DNA of 22,372 nucleotides from CAYSAA01 sp964428905 (GCA_964428905.1 CAYSAA010000065.1:1-22372), one strand, 5' to 3'; positions 1 through 7,416 are shown, counted from the first letter of the stretch. The notes: generated from the letters alone by a model not told the origin. Numbers and translations are program-made.

Positions 1-99
1 TTGATCATTCCTATTGCCATGGAAAAAGGAGTCCGTTTTGCTATTCGGGAAGGCGGTAGAACGATTGCTGCCGGAGTAGTCACTGATATTAGCGAGTAA
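1..99 (+). CDS. tuf: Elongation factor Tu, C-terminal end (partial)
   Basis: The first 32 codons are open from base 1 and end at TAA 97-99. The peptide contains PIAMEKGVRFAIREGG followed by RTIAAGVVTDI, the end of EF-Tu domain III, the GTPase that delivers aminoacyl-tRNA to the ribosome. The start of the gene lies upstream of the window. Its position 44 nt before rpsJ is the usual junction of the str operon (rpsL-rpsG-fusA-tuf) with the S10 operon. No terminator is visible in the gap, so read-through into rpsJ is likely. Confidence 0.95.
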   Translation: MIIPIAMEKGVRFAIREGGRTIAAGVVTDISE

Positions 100-143
100 G
101 TTTACAATGTGTTACCAAAAAGTCAGGAGGTAGAAGACTTGAC

Positions 144-452
144 ATGCAAAAAATAAGGATAAGACTAAGGGCGTACGATCATAGAATATTGGATAATTCC
201 GCTCTAAAAATAATTGATGCCGTAAAAAAAACAGGAGGGAAATATTCAGGTCCAATTCCTTTGCCCACTGAAATCAACAAGTATTGTGTATTAAGATCTC
301 CTCATGTGGATAAGAAATCCAGGGAAGAATTTGAAATGAGGACACATAAGAGAATGATCGATATTATTGATCCTTCTTCACAATCAGTTGAGGCATTGAT
401 GCATCTGGATTTACCTTCCGGTGTTGATATTGAAATTAAGACTTTAGATTAG
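144..452 (+). CDS. rpsJ: 30S ribosomal protein S10 (uS10)
   Basis: The protein has 102 aa, the normal S10 length. It shows the family pattern IRIRLRAYDHRILD at the N terminus, GPIPLPTE near residue 37, SPHVDKKSREEFEMRTHKR in the middle and MHLDLPSGVDIEI at the end. S10 binds the 30S head and also serves as NusE in antitermination complexes. The ATG follows an AGGAGGT at 125-131 with a rather long 12-nt spacer. It is the first gene of the S10 block and is followed by a 95-nt gap before rplC. Confidence 0.98.
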   Translation: MQKIRIRLRAYDHRILDNSALKIIDAVKKTGGKYSGPIPLPTEINKYCVLRSPHVDKKSREEFEMRTHKRMIDIIDPSSQSVEALMHLDLPSGVDIEIKTLD

Positions 453-547
453 ATGTGTAAAGTTTTTAAAAATTTGTTCATATTATACATAGCATATTAT
501 AACAGATATGATTTTGTATTTTAATATCTGCCTGGAGGTGTAGGATA

Positions 548-1171
548 GTGAAAACTGGTATTTTAGGAAAGAAGATTGGCATGACCAATATTTTTTTAGA
601 AAATGGGGAGGCCATTGGTGTAACGGTATTACAGGCTGGCCCGTGTATTGTAATTAACAAAAGAGAAAAAGAAAAAGATCAATATGATGCCTTACAGCTT
701 GGTTTTGTCGCTCTCGATAAAAAAAGGATAAATCAACCAATGCAGGGATATCTTAAGAAACAAAAAGTCAATCCTTTTAGATATATAAAGGAGTTTAAGT
801 ATAAAGATATTAACCAGTATGAAATAGGACAAGAAATTAAAATAGATTTATTTAATGAAGGTGAAAAAGTAAATATAGTGGGCGTAAGTAAAGGCCGTGG
901 TTTTGCCGGCTCAATAAAACGTCATAATTTTTCCGGAGGCCCTAAGACCCATGGCCAAAAAAATTATTATCGATCAACTGGTTCTATTGGTGCTACTGAT
1001 GCGGCAAGGGTTTTTAAAGGAAAAAAGCTTCCGGGCAGGATGGGTAATGATCAAGTAAAAATAAGAAATATTGAAATCATTAAAATTGATTTAGATCGGA
1101 ATTTGCTTTTGTTAAAAGGTGCTATTCCGGGTCCCAATAATGCTCTTGTAGCGGTCGAAAAAACGTCCTAG
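548..1171 (+). CDS. rplC: 50S ribosomal protein L3 (uL3)
   Basis: The 207-aa protein begins KTGILGKKIGMTNIF, the standard L3 opening. It has the central loop GGPKTHGQKNYYRSTGSIG near residues 130-148 and then RVFKGKKLPGRMG, the part that reaches toward the peptidyl-transferase centre. It ends with NLLLLKGAIPGPNNALV. The start is GTG, fixed by GGAGGTG at 534-540 with a 7-nt spacer. L3 is an early 23S rRNA assembly protein. It is normally second in the S10 operon, as here. Confidence 0.98.
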   Translation: MKTGILGKKIGMTNIFLENGEAIGVTVLQAGPCIVINKREKEKDQYDALQLGFVALDKKRINQPMQGYLKKQKVNPFRYIKEFKYKDINQYEIGQEIKIDLFNEGEKVNIVGVSKGRGFAGSIKRHNFSGGPKTHGQKNYYRSTGSIGATDAARVFKGKKLPGRMGNDQVKIRNIEIIKIDLDRNLLLLKGAIPGPNNALVAVEKTS

Positions 1172-1213
1172 TTAGTTTAAGTTCTTATTCTGCAGAGGAA
1201 GGAGAGTAGCGCT

Positions 1214-1840
1214 ATGGTTGATATGAATGTTCATACGATAGAAGGTGAAAAAGTAGGTGAAATACAGTTAAAAGATGATTTGTTTAATGCTAAAATAAAT
1301 AAGCACATCGTTCATCAGATTGTAAAACGGTATTTAGCTGAAAAGAGAAGAGGTACTGCTTCTACTAAAGGAAGAAGTGAAGTAAGTGGCGGTGGTAAAA
1401 AACCTTGGAGGCAAAAAGGAACAGGTAGAGCCAGGGCTGGTACAATACGTTCACCGCTTTGGGTTGGAGGCGGTGTTGTTTTTGGACCAGAAAACAGAGA
1501 TTTTGGGTATTCTATTCCCAGAAAAATGCGCCTGGTAGCCTTAAAATCTGTTTTGTCTGATAAGGTTAAGAACAATAATCTAATTATTATTGATAAATTA
1601 GAACTAGAGAATGGTAAAACAAAAGATATTGCCCATATGTTTAATAATTTGCATTTAGATAGTGAAAAAGTCCTTATTGTTATTGATAAAGAAGAAGAAC
1701 TTATTAAAAGAGCAGTGCATAATTTGAATAATGCCATGGTGATTACAGCAAACAAAATCAATACTTATGATATTTTAAATTACCAGAAGATGGTTATCAC
1801 AAAGACTGCTTTGAAAATAATTGAGGAGGTATTTGCCTAA
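1214..1840 (+). CDS. rplD: 50S ribosomal protein L4 (uL4)
   Basis: The 208-aa protein contains the L4 signature GGGKKPWRQKGTGRARAG (about residues 57-74), the basic loop that lines the nascent-peptide exit tunnel. SPLWVGGGVVFGP follows, and then the globular domain. GGAGAG at 1201-1206 supports the ATG at 1214; a second in-frame ATG three codons later is less well placed. The stop overlaps the rplW start by one base (TAATG), which suggests translational coupling. In E. coli L4 represses its own operon; nothing in the window shows whether that applies here. Confidence 0.97.
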   Translation: MVDMNVHTIEGEKVGEIQLKDDLFNAKINKHIVHQIVKRYLAEKRRGTASTKGRSEVSGGGKKPWRQKGTGRARAGTIRSPLWVGGGVVFGPENRDFGYSIPRKMRLVALKSVLSDKVKNNNLIIIDKLELENGKTKDIAHMFNNLHLDSEKVLIVIDKEEELIKRAVHNLNNAMVITANKINTYDILNYQKMVITKTALKIIEEVFA

Positions 1841-2127
1841 TGACCTCTTATAAAACTATCTTGATTCATCCACTAATTTCAGAAAAAAGTGTGAGAGACA
1901 AAGAATATAATAAGTATACTTTTAAAGTCCAATGGGACTCGAACAGAATTGAAATTAGAAAAGCAATTGAAGATAAGTTCAAAGTAAAGGTAAGCAAAGT
2001 GAATACTATCAAGGTTCCCGCTAAGACTAGAAAAATGGGTAAGTATACTGGAAAGACATCCAATTGGAAAAAAGCAATTGTTACCCTGAGCAAAGGTCAG
2101 ATTATTAAAGAATTGGAAAACGTTTAG
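1840..2127 (+). CDS. rplW: 50S ribosomal protein L23 (uL23)
   Basis: The 95-aa protein has the compact L23 pattern: ILIHPLISEKSVRDKEYNKY at the N terminus, KVSKVNTIKVPAKTRKMGKY in the middle, and NWKKAIVTLSKGQ toward the end. L23 sits at the tunnel exit and is the docking site for trigger factor and SRP in bacteria. Its ATG overlaps the last base of the rplD stop, and GAGGAGGT lies inside the end of rplD at about 1823-1830. Length and order are ordinary. Confidence 0.97.
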   Translation: MTSYKTILIHPLISEKSVRDKEYNKYTFKVQWDSNRIEIRKAIEDKFKVKVSKVNTIKVPAKTRKMGKYTGKTSNWKKAIVTLSKGQIIKELENV

Positions 2128-2160
2128 TAATTATAATAGAAGAGAAAGGTGTCGATTAAA

Positions 2161-2994
2161 GTGGCTGATATAAAAAAATATAAACCAACATCATCAGGTA
2201 GAAGGTTTATGACTGTATCCACCTTTGAAGATATTACCGGCTGCAAACCAGAAAAAAAATTAACTAAAGGGAAAAGTAGTAAAGCTGGAAGAAATAATCA
2301 TGGTCGTATCATGGTTAGAAGAAAAGGTGGAGGAACAAAAAGAAGATATCGATTAATTGATTTTCTAAGGGAAAAAGAAGGTGTACCAGCAAAAGTCGCC
2401 GGAATCGAATATGACCCTAACCGTTCAGCTAGAATAGCCTTATTAAATTATTTTGATGGTGAAAAAAGATACATTATTTGCCCGGCAAAGCTACGAGTCG
2501 GTGATATTGTTGTATCTGGGAAAAAAGCTGAAGTAAGTGTTGGGAATACTAAGGCATTAAAGGATATACCTGAAGGTGCTTTTATTCATAATATTGAATT
2601 AAGAAAAGGACAAGGCGCAGCCTTGGCAAGATCGGCTGGTACTATTGCACAGATCTTAGCAAAAGAAGGAAAATATGCTCAGGTTAAATTGCCTTCTGGA
2701 GAAGTACGATTAATCGGATTAGAATGTTTTGCAACAATTGGGCAGGTAGGTAATTTGAATCATGCGAATATCGACTTGGGAAAAGCTGGTAAGAGTAGGT
2801 GGAAAGGCAGAAGACCTAAGGTAAGAGGTGTTGCTATGAACCCGATTGACCATCCTTTGGGAGGCGGTGAAGGCAAATCTGCTGGTGGAAGACATCCTGC
2901 TTCACCTAATGGATTACTTGCCAAAGGTTACCGAACAAGAAAAAAGAAAAAGGATTCTGATAAGTATATTGTTAAGAAAAGGACAGAAAAATAA
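2161..2994 (+). CDS. rplB: 50S ribosomal protein L2 (uL2)
   Basis: From GTG 2161 the protein has 277 aa and begins MADIKKYKPTSSGRR, matching usual L2 openings. An upstream in-frame GTG at 2149 would add only four residues and lacks a well-spaced Shine-Dalgarno. AGGTG at 2147-2151 is 9 nt before 2161. The core reads GRIMVRRKGGGTKRRYRLIDF, EYDPNRSARIALL and QLARSAGT-like ALARSAGTIAQI. The C-terminal loop reads NPIDHPLGGGEG then GGRHPASPNG. The first His of the usual DHPHGGG motif is kept, the second is Leu, and the usual SPWG is SPNG. L2 supports peptidyl transfer and subunit association. Confidence 0.96.
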   Translation: MADIKKYKPTSSGRRFMTVSTFEDITGCKPEKKLTKGKSSKAGRNNHGRIMVRRKGGGTKRRYRLIDFLREKEGVPAKVAGIEYDPNRSARIALLNYFDGEKRYIICPAKLRVGDIVVSGKKAEVSVGNTKALKDIPEGAFIHNIELRKGQGAALARSAGTIAQILAKEGKYAQVKLPSGEVRLIGLECFATIGQVGNLNHANIDLGKAGKSRWKGRRPKVRGVAMNPIDHPLGGGEGKSAGGRHPASPNGLLAKGYRTRKKKKDSDKYIVKKRTEK

Positions 2995-3011
2995 GGGGGA
3001 TTGATTGAACA

Positions 3012-3296
3012 ATGTCTAGATCGATTAAAAAAGGTCCGTATATTGACGAGAAATTATTAAAAAAAGTTCGTGATTTAAATAGAAAGAGAAAAAAAGAACC
3101 GATAAAGACCTGGTCTCGAAATTCAACTATTTTCCCTTTAATGGTTGGACATACCATTGCAGTGCATAATGGTATAAAACATGTTCCTGTCTACATCACT
3201 GAGAATATGGTGGGACATAAACTGGGAGAATTTTCACCTACCAGAAAGTTTAAAGGACACGGAGCGCATACAGAGAGATCGACGTCAATAAAATAA
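3012..3296 (+). CDS. rpsS: 30S ribosomal protein S19 (uS19)
   Basis: The 94-aa protein opens MSRSIKKGPYIDEKLLKKV and carries STIFPLMVGHTIAVHNGIKH, then ITENMVGHKLGEFSPTRKF and KGHGAHTERS, the complete S19 signature. S19 pairs with S13 in the 30S head near the A-site tRNA. The ATG lies 17 nt after rplB behind a GGGGGA run at about 2995-3000. The gene order rplB-rpsS-rplV is canonical. Confidence 0.98.
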   Translation: MSRSIKKGPYIDEKLLKKVRDLNRKRKKEPIKTWSRNSTIFPLMVGHTIAVHNGIKHVPVYITENMVGHKLGEFSPTRKFKGHGAHTERSTSIK

Positions 3297-3350
3297 ATAG
3301 TAAACAAAAATGTATATTTGTGTAGGACGTGAAATAAATAGGAGGAAGCT

Positions 3351-3695
3351 ATGGGTGTTAAATCTGTGGGAAAATACATTCCAATATCTCCGAGAAAATG
3401 TCGACGTATGATGGACATGATCAAAGGTAAAGATACGGGAGCAGCTTTATTGCAATTACAGTTTTCACCAACAAGATCTGCTAAGATGATCTATAAAGTG
3501 CTTAAATCTGCAGTTGCCAATGCCGAAAATAATCACGATATGAGTGTTGATGAATTATATATTAATCGTGCATTCGTAGATGAAGGTCCAACACTTAAGA
3601 GATTCAAGGCTGGAGCTAGAGGTAGGGCAATGAGAATTAAGAAAAGAACAAGCCACATCACCATCGAGGTGGAAGAGAAAGGGGTTGAGAAATAA
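3351..3695 (+). CDS. rplV: 50S ribosomal protein L22 (uL22)
   Basis: The 114-aa protein contains KYIPISPRKCRRMMDMIKGK at the start, SAVANAENNHDMSVDELYI in the middle and GPTLKRFKAGARGRAMRIKK near the end. The last segment is the beta-hairpin that reaches into the exit tunnel and is associated with macrolide resistance in other bacteria. AGGAGG at 3340-3345 is 5 nt from ATG. Its TAA is immediately followed by the TTG start of rpsC with no spacer, so translation of the two is probably coupled. Confidence 0.98.
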   Translation: MGVKSVGKYIPISPRKCRRMMDMIKGKDTGAALLQLQFSPTRSAKMIYKVLKSAVANAENNHDMSVDELYINRAFVDEGPTLKRFKAGARGRAMRIKKRTSHITIEVEEKGVEK

Positions 3696-4421
3696 TTGGG
3701 ACAAAAAGTTCACCCAAAAGGTTTACGAATTGGAATTATTAAAGATTGGGATGTAAAATGGTTTAGCCGCAAACAATACAGTCAGAATATATTTGAGGAC
3801 TATAAATTAAGAACATATATTAAAAATAATTTAAAACATGCTGGTATTTCAATTGTCAATATTGAGAGGATTGCCAATAGAATCAGGATTACCATTAACT
3901 GTGCCAGGCCAGGAATAATTATCGGAAGAAAGGGGGCAGAAGTGAACAAGTTGAAAGAAGCTTTGACTAAATTTGTGGATGGTGAGTTGCAAATCAATAT
4001 TAAAGAGATTAAAATACCAGAAATTGATGCCCAGCTGGTTGCTGAAGATATTGCGAATCAAATACTAAGAAGAGCTTCTGTGAAAAGAATTATGAAACAA
4101 TCTGCATCCCGTGCTATTAAAATGAAAGCCGAGGGAATTAAAATAATGATTTCCGGAAGAATTGGTGGTGCTGAAATTGCCCGAACGGAATGGTATATGG
4201 AAGGTAGATTACCTCTACATACTTTAAGAGCCGATATCGATTATGGTTTCGCAGAGGCAAAGACCACCTATGGGAAAATTGGCATTAAGGTATGGATATA
4301 CAAAGGAGAAATTTTGCCAAAAGACAACAGAACTGAAAAGGCAAACGAGCTAACTGTAGAACAGCAAAACAAAAAACTGGATACAGGTAAGGTAGAGAAA
4401 AAAAAGGAAATGAAAGTTTAA
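3696..4421 (+). CDS. rpsC: 30S ribosomal protein S3 (uS3)
   Basis: The 241-aa protein starts GQKVHPKGLRIGIIKDWDVKW. It contains the type II KH motif RPGIIIGRKGAEVNKLKEAL (about residues 71-90), then ADIDYGFAEAKTTYGKIGIKVWIYKGE. It ends in a charged tail rich in Lys, Glu and Gln (about residues 210-241), slightly longer than the shortest family members. S3 lines the mRNA entry channel. The start is TTG directly after the rplV stop; GAAAGGGG at about 3676-3683 serves as ribosome-binding site. Confidence 0.97.
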   Translation: MGQKVHPKGLRIGIIKDWDVKWFSRKQYSQNIFEDYKLRTYIKNNLKHAGISIVNIERIANRIRITINCARPGIIIGRKGAEVNKLKEALTKFVDGELQINIKEIKIPEIDAQLVAEDIANQILRRASVKRIMKQSASRAIKMKAEGIKIMISGRIGGAEIARTEWYMEGRLPLHTLRADIDYGFAEAKTTYGKIGIKVWIYKGEILPKDNRTEKANELTVEQQNKKLDTGKVEKKKEMKV

Positions 4422-4433
4422 GGGGGAAAGAAG

Positions 4434-4856
4434 ATGCTTCAACCGACTAGGACAAAATACCGAAAAATGCAACGAGGGAAAATGAAAGGGAAAGCCCATA
4501 AAGGCCATTTGATCTCTTTTGGTGAATATGGTTTGCAAGCATTACAATCTGCTTGGATTAACAGTGCGCAAATAGAATCAGCTAGAATTGCAGTGACTCA
4601 TGCCGTTAAACGAGGTGGAAAAGTCTGGATAAGAATATTTCCCCATAAATCAGTTACCAAGACAGCCGCAGAAACTAGAATGGGGAAGGGAAAAGGTTCG
4701 CCGGAATTTTGGGTTGCAGTAGTTAAACCTGGTACTGTTTTATTTGAATTAGGTGGAGTTGGCGAAGAAACTGCAAGAGAGGCAATGAGGTTAGCTTCTC
4801 ATAAATTACCAATTAAAACTCGCTTCGTTATGCGAGAAGAACAGGTGGTGGGATAA
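4434..4856 (+). CDS. rplP: 50S ribosomal protein L16 (uL16)
   Basis: The 140-aa protein opens MLQPTRTKYRKMQRGKMKG and contains HAVKRGGKVWIRIFPHKSVT (about residues 56-75), TRMGKGKGSPEFWVAVVKPG and EAMRLASHKLPIKTRFV. All are standard L16 blocks. L16 binds near the A-site and the tRNA elbow and assembles late. GGGGGAAAG at 4422-4430 precedes ATG. The stop is one base away from the rpmC TTG start. Confidence 0.98.
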   Translation: MLQPTRTKYRKMQRGKMKGKAHKGHLISFGEYGLQALQSAWINSAQIESARIAVTHAVKRGGKVWIRIFPHKSVTKTAAETRMGKGKGSPEFWVAVVKPGTVLFELGGVGEETAREAMRLASHKLPIKTRFVMREEQVVG

Positions 4857-4857
4857 A

Positions 4858-5079
4858 TTGAAAACAAGTGAGTTAAGAGATTTATCGGAAGAGGAATTAG
4901 GGAAAAAGTTATCTGATTTAAAAGACGAGTTATTTAGCCTTCGTTTCCAGTCAGTCACTGGACAGCTAAGTAATTATATGAAGATAAGTGAAGTAAGACA
5001 AGATATCGCAAGGGTAAAGACGATTTTAAGAGAGATTGATTTGAATAAAAAAGTATCTGAATCTGAGAGTGTTAAATAA
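4858..5079 (+). CDS. rpmC: 50S ribosomal protein L29 (uL29)
   Basis: The 73-aa, mostly alpha-helical protein reads KTSELRDLSEEELGKKLSDL, then FSLRFQSVTGQLSNYMKI and EVRQDIARVKTILRE. This is the coiled L29 hairpin that sits by L23 at the tunnel exit. The start is TTG, one base after the rplP stop, and GGTGGTGGG at the end of rplP serves as its Shine-Dalgarno. A short acidic/serine-rich tail (SESESVK) closes it. Order rplP-rpmC-rpsQ is canonical. Confidence 0.97.
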   Translation: MKTSELRDLSEEELGKKLSDLKDELFSLRFQSVTGQLSNYMKISEVRQDIARVKTILREIDLNKKVSESESVK

Positions 5080-5109
5080 TGGAAAAAAGAAAGTATAAGG
5101 TGAAAAGCA

Positions 5110-5367
5110 ATGACAATTTTAACTGAAGAAAAAAGTAGAGTTGGTATTGTAGTAAGCAATGCTATGGAAAAATCTGTAGTGGTTAGAGTTAGTTATCTTG
5201 TTGCTCATAAACTTTACAAGAAAAGAATTAAAAGAAGTTCTAAATTTATGGCTCATGACGAGAAAAATATGTGTGAAGTAGGAGACAAGGTAAAAATCGT
5301 TTCTACAAAACCCTTAAGCAAGAGAAAAAGATGGGAAGTTGCGGAAATTATTCAAAAGAGTAAATAA
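5110..5367 (+). CDS. rpsQ: 30S ribosomal protein S17 (uS17)
   Basis: The 85-aa OB-fold protein carries RVGIVVSNAMEKSVVVRVSY, then HKLYKKRIKRSSKFMAHDE and GDKVKIVSTKPLSKRKRWEV, the S17 signature. It binds helix 11 of 16S rRNA and is an early 30S assembly protein. The ATG follows AAGGTG at about 5098-5103. It is the last gene of the S10 block; a 75-nt spacer separates it from the corrected rplN start. Confidence 0.98.
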   Translation: MTILTEEKSRVGIVVSNAMEKSVVVRVSYLVAHKLYKKRIKRSSKFMAHDEKNMCEVGDKVKIVSTKPLSKRKRWEVAEIIQKSK

Positions 5368-5425
5368 TCTTTTGTTTTTAAGTTATATGACAGTAATTAT
5401 CCTAATGAGGTTATTTATGAATTGT

Positions 5426-5432
5426 AAGGGAG
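5426..5432 (+). promoter_or_regulatory. Ribosome-binding site deciding the rplN start
   Basis: AAGGGAG lies 10 nt before TTG 5443 but only 1 nt before the in-frame GTG at 5434. The spacing excludes the GTG and selects the TTG, which also gives the standard L14 N terminus. Confidence 0.8.
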
Positions 5433-5442
5433 TGTGGCTAAA

Positions 5443-5811
5443 TTGATACAAATGCAGACAAAACTTTTTGTAGCAGATAATTCTGGTGCAAAAAAAATAC
5501 AATGTATAAAAGTACTCGGTGGTTCAAGGAAAAGATATGCCAGGATTGGTGAAGTCATTGTTGCTTCTGTAAAAGAAGCAAATGTGGGGGGGGCAGCAAA
5601 GAAAGGTGAAGTTGTTAAAGCGGTGATTGTCCGAACGAAAAAAGAAGTAGGTCGGCCTGATGGATCTTATATCCGTTTTGATGATAATGCAGCGGTTATT
5701 ATTAATAATCAGAATGAACCTATTGGAACAAGAATATTTGGTCCAGTAGCGAGAGAGTTAAGGGACAAGAAATTTATGAAAATTATATCCCTCGCTCCCG
5801 AAGTGATATAG
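5443..5811 (+). CDS. rplN: 50S ribosomal protein L14 (uL14)
   Basis: From TTG 5443 the protein is 122 aa, the exact usual L14 length, and begins MIQMQTKLFVADNSGAKKIQ. A GTG nine bases upstream is in frame but too close to the Shine-Dalgarno. Further blocks are GEVIVASVKEANVGGAAKKG, RPDGSYIRFDDNAAVIINN and GTRIFGPVARELRDKKFMKI. L14 contacts the 30S subunit and L19, and is the binding site of the silencing factor RsfS. It opens the spc block. Confidence 0.97.
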   Translation: MIQMQTKLFVADNSGAKKIQCIKVLGGSRKRYARIGEVIVASVKEANVGGAAKKGEVVKAVIVRTKKEVGRPDGSYIRFDDNAAVIINNQNEPIGTRIFGPVARELRDKKFMKIISLAPEVI

Positions 5812-5820
5812 AAATGCGGA

Positions 5821-5826
5821 AAGGAG
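5821..5826 (+). promoter_or_regulatory. Ribosome-binding site deciding the rplX start
   Basis: AAGGAG lies 8 nt before ATG 5835. It falls downstream of the first in-frame ATG (5814), so that ATG, three bases after the rplN stop, is unlikely to be the real start. Confidence 0.75.
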
Positions 5827-5834
5827 ACCAGAAG

Positions 5835-6167
5835 ATGTCAAAGGGGAAGGTTATGCTTAAAAAGGGAGATAATATAATTGTCATCTGTGGTGAAGATAAA
5901 GGTAAAAATGGAAAAATTATTGATATCTTTCCAAAAAAGGACAAAGTAATCATAGAAGGCGTTAATTTTTTAAAAAAACATATGAAACCAACACAGAAAT
6001 CACCACAGGGTGGTGTTGTGAAGCAGGAAGGTCCTATTCATCTGTCTAATGTACGATTAGTGTGTAACAAATGCAACAAACCCACAAGTATTAAAAGAGA
6101 TACAACAAAAGAAGGAAAAAAGGTACGTGTGTGCAAGAAATGTGGAGAAATAATAGATAAAGTATAG
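5835..6167 (+). CDS. rplX: 50S ribosomal protein L24 (uL24), zinc-ribbon type
   Basis: From ATG 5835 the protein has 110 aa. It has a KOW domain (MLKKGDNIIVICGEDKGKNG, about residues 7-26), then PKKDKVIIEGVNFLKKHMKP, QGGVVKQEGPIHLSNV and KKVRVCKKCGEIIDK. L24 starts 23S rRNA assembly and later sits near the tunnel exit. The C-terminal part carries two CxxC pairs (C77/C80 and C100/C103), so it probably binds zinc. B. subtilis L24 lacks these cysteines as I remember its sequence. An in-frame ATG at 5814 would add seven residues but precedes the Shine-Dalgarno. Confidence 0.96.
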   Translation: MSKGKVMLKKGDNIIVICGEDKGKNGKIIDIFPKKDKVIIEGVNFLKKHMKPTQKSPQGGVVKQEGPIHLSNVRLVCNKCNKPTSIKRDTTKEGKKVRVCKKCGEIIDKV

Positions 6168-6181
6168 GAGGTTATTAGGGA

Positions 6182-6727
6182 ATGCCCAGGCTAAAGGATA
6201 AATATCAGCAGGAAATTATACCTGCTATGATGAAAAAATATAATTATAAAAATAAGATGGCTGTTCCAAAAATTGAAAAAGTAGTCATAAACATGGGACT
6301 TGGGAAAGCCAGAGAAGATGCTAAAATCGTGGAGGAAGCAACTCAGGTAATTGCAGCCATTACCGGACAAAAACCTATTGTAACGAAATCGAGTAAATCG
6401 ATTTCAAATTTTTCCATAAGGAAAGGTATGCCGGTAGGATGTAAGGTTACATTAAGAGAAAATCGAATGTATGAATTTTTAGATAGGTTAATTAATGTAG
6501 CCATTGCTAGAATACGTGACTTTCAAGGTGTTCCATCGGATTCTTTTGATGGCCGTGGGAATTATACTTTGGGAATTAAGGAACAATTGATATTCCCCGA
6601 GATAGAGTTTGATAAGGTTCATACAACTTTAGGAATGAATATTACCATTGCTACCAATGCTAAAAGTGATGAAGAAGCTAAAGAACTTATGAGTTTAGTT
6701 GGAATGCCTTTTAAAAAAAATGAATAA
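6182..6727 (+). CDS. rplE: 50S ribosomal protein L5 (uL5)
   Basis: The 181-aa protein has PRLKDKYQQEIIPAMMKKYN at the start, KIEKVVINMGLGKAREDA, then KPIVTKSSKSISNFSIRKGM. The conserved segment RDFQGVPSDSFDGRGNYTLG and EQLIFPEIEFDKV follow. L5 binds 5S rRNA in the central protuberance and contacts S13 and P-site tRNA. AGGAGGT at 6166-6172 overlaps the rplX stop and lies 9 nt from ATG. Confidence 0.98.
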   Translation: MPRLKDKYQQEIIPAMMKKYNYKNKMAVPKIEKVVINMGLGKAREDAKIVEEATQVIAAITGQKPIVTKSSKSISNFSIRKGMPVGCKVTLRENRMYEFLDRLINVAIARIRDFQGVPSDSFDGRGNYTLGIKEQLIFPEIEFDKVHTTLGMNITIATNAKSDEEAKELMSLVGMPFKKNE

Positions 6728-6750
6728 CCGAAGGAAGAGGAGGTTAAAGC

Positions 6751-6936
6751 GTGGCAAAGAAAGCTTTAATTGCTAAAGCAAATAGGGAGCAAAGATACAA
6801 GGTCAGGCAATATAATCGCTGTAATATTTGTGGTAGACCCAGGGGATATATAAGAAAATTCGGAGTTTGCCGTATCTGTTTTAGAAAAATGGCTCATAAT
6901 GGTGAATTGCCCGGTGTTACAAAATCGAGTTGGTAG
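6751..6936 (+). CDS. rpsZ: 30S ribosomal protein S14, zinc-binding type Z (uS14)
   Basis: The 61-aa protein is the short, zinc-dependent S14 (type Z), not the roughly 100-aa cysteine-free form. It carries C24-x2-C27 and C40-x2-C43 in YNRCNICGRPRGYIRKFGVC and RICFRKMAHNGELPG, and ends KSSW. It belongs to the 30S head. The start is GTG behind GGAAGAGGAGG at 6732-6742. Some bacteria hold a second, zinc-independent copy elsewhere under Zur control; none is in this window. Confidence 0.98.
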   Translation: MAKKALIAKANREQRYKVRQYNRCNICGRPRGYIRKFGVCRICFRKMAHNGELPGVTKSSW

Positions 6937-7017
6937 TATTAAAATATTTTACAATTTATTGCTAGAAAAAGAATTAAATAGAATCAGTTTGATAGCAAGA
7001 GAGGGGAGGAAAAGTTT

Positions 7018-7416
7018 ATGGCTGTTGTTTCAGATCCAATTGCGGATATGATTACCAGAATAAGAAATGCTATCCGAGCGAGAGGGAGTAAGGTCGAAGT
7101 TCCTTCTTCAAAAATCAAATTGGAAGTTGCCAGGATATTAAAAGAAGAAGGATTTATCCGGAACTATCAATACAAAGAAGATAACAAACAAGGGATTATT
7201 ACAATATTATTAAAATATTCAGAAAGACAACGAATCATTACAAATCTTAAAAGAATTAGTAAGCCAGGTTTAAGGGTTTATGTAAATAAAGATGATGTTC
7301 CCGAAGTGTTAGGTGGATTAGGTGTTAGTATTTTGTCAACCCCTAAAGGGATTATGACCGGTAAAGAGGCAAAAAAACGCCATTTTGGCGGGGAAGTATT
7401 GTGCTATATTTGGTAG
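7018..7416 (+). CDS. rpsH: 30S ribosomal protein S8 (uS8)
   Basis: The 132-aa protein starts VSDPIADMITRIRNAIRARG and ends ILSTPKGIMTGKEAKKRHFG then GEVLCYIW, the typical S8 C-terminal block. S8 binds the central domain of 16S rRNA. In E. coli it is the translational repressor of the spc operon at rplE; I could not recognise an S8-binding-like hairpin near 6168-6200 here. GAGGGGAGG at 7001-7009 precedes ATG. Confidence 0.98.
   Translation: MAVVSDPIADMITRIRNAIRARGSKVEVPSSKIKLEVARILKEEGFIRNYQYKEDNKQGIITILLKYSERQRIITNLKRISKPGLRVYVNKDDVPEVLGGLGVSILSTPKGIMTGKEAKKRHFGGEVLCYIW

Noticed and set aside
139..167. TTGACA overlapping the rpsJ start
   Set aside because: The expected -10 position 17 nt later reads AGACTA, and the site lies at the start codon of rpsJ, so it is a chance match.
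1315..1761. 148-aa open frame on the minus strand within rplD
   Set aside because: It is the antisense shadow of a confirmed L4 gene, with low-complexity hydrophobic content and no ribosome-binding site of note.
5394..5417. Imperfect hairpin in the rpsQ-rplN spacer
   Set aside because: TAATTATCCT and AGGTTATTTA pair with two T-T mismatches, there is no T run, and the operon continues; likely chance in AT-rich DNA.
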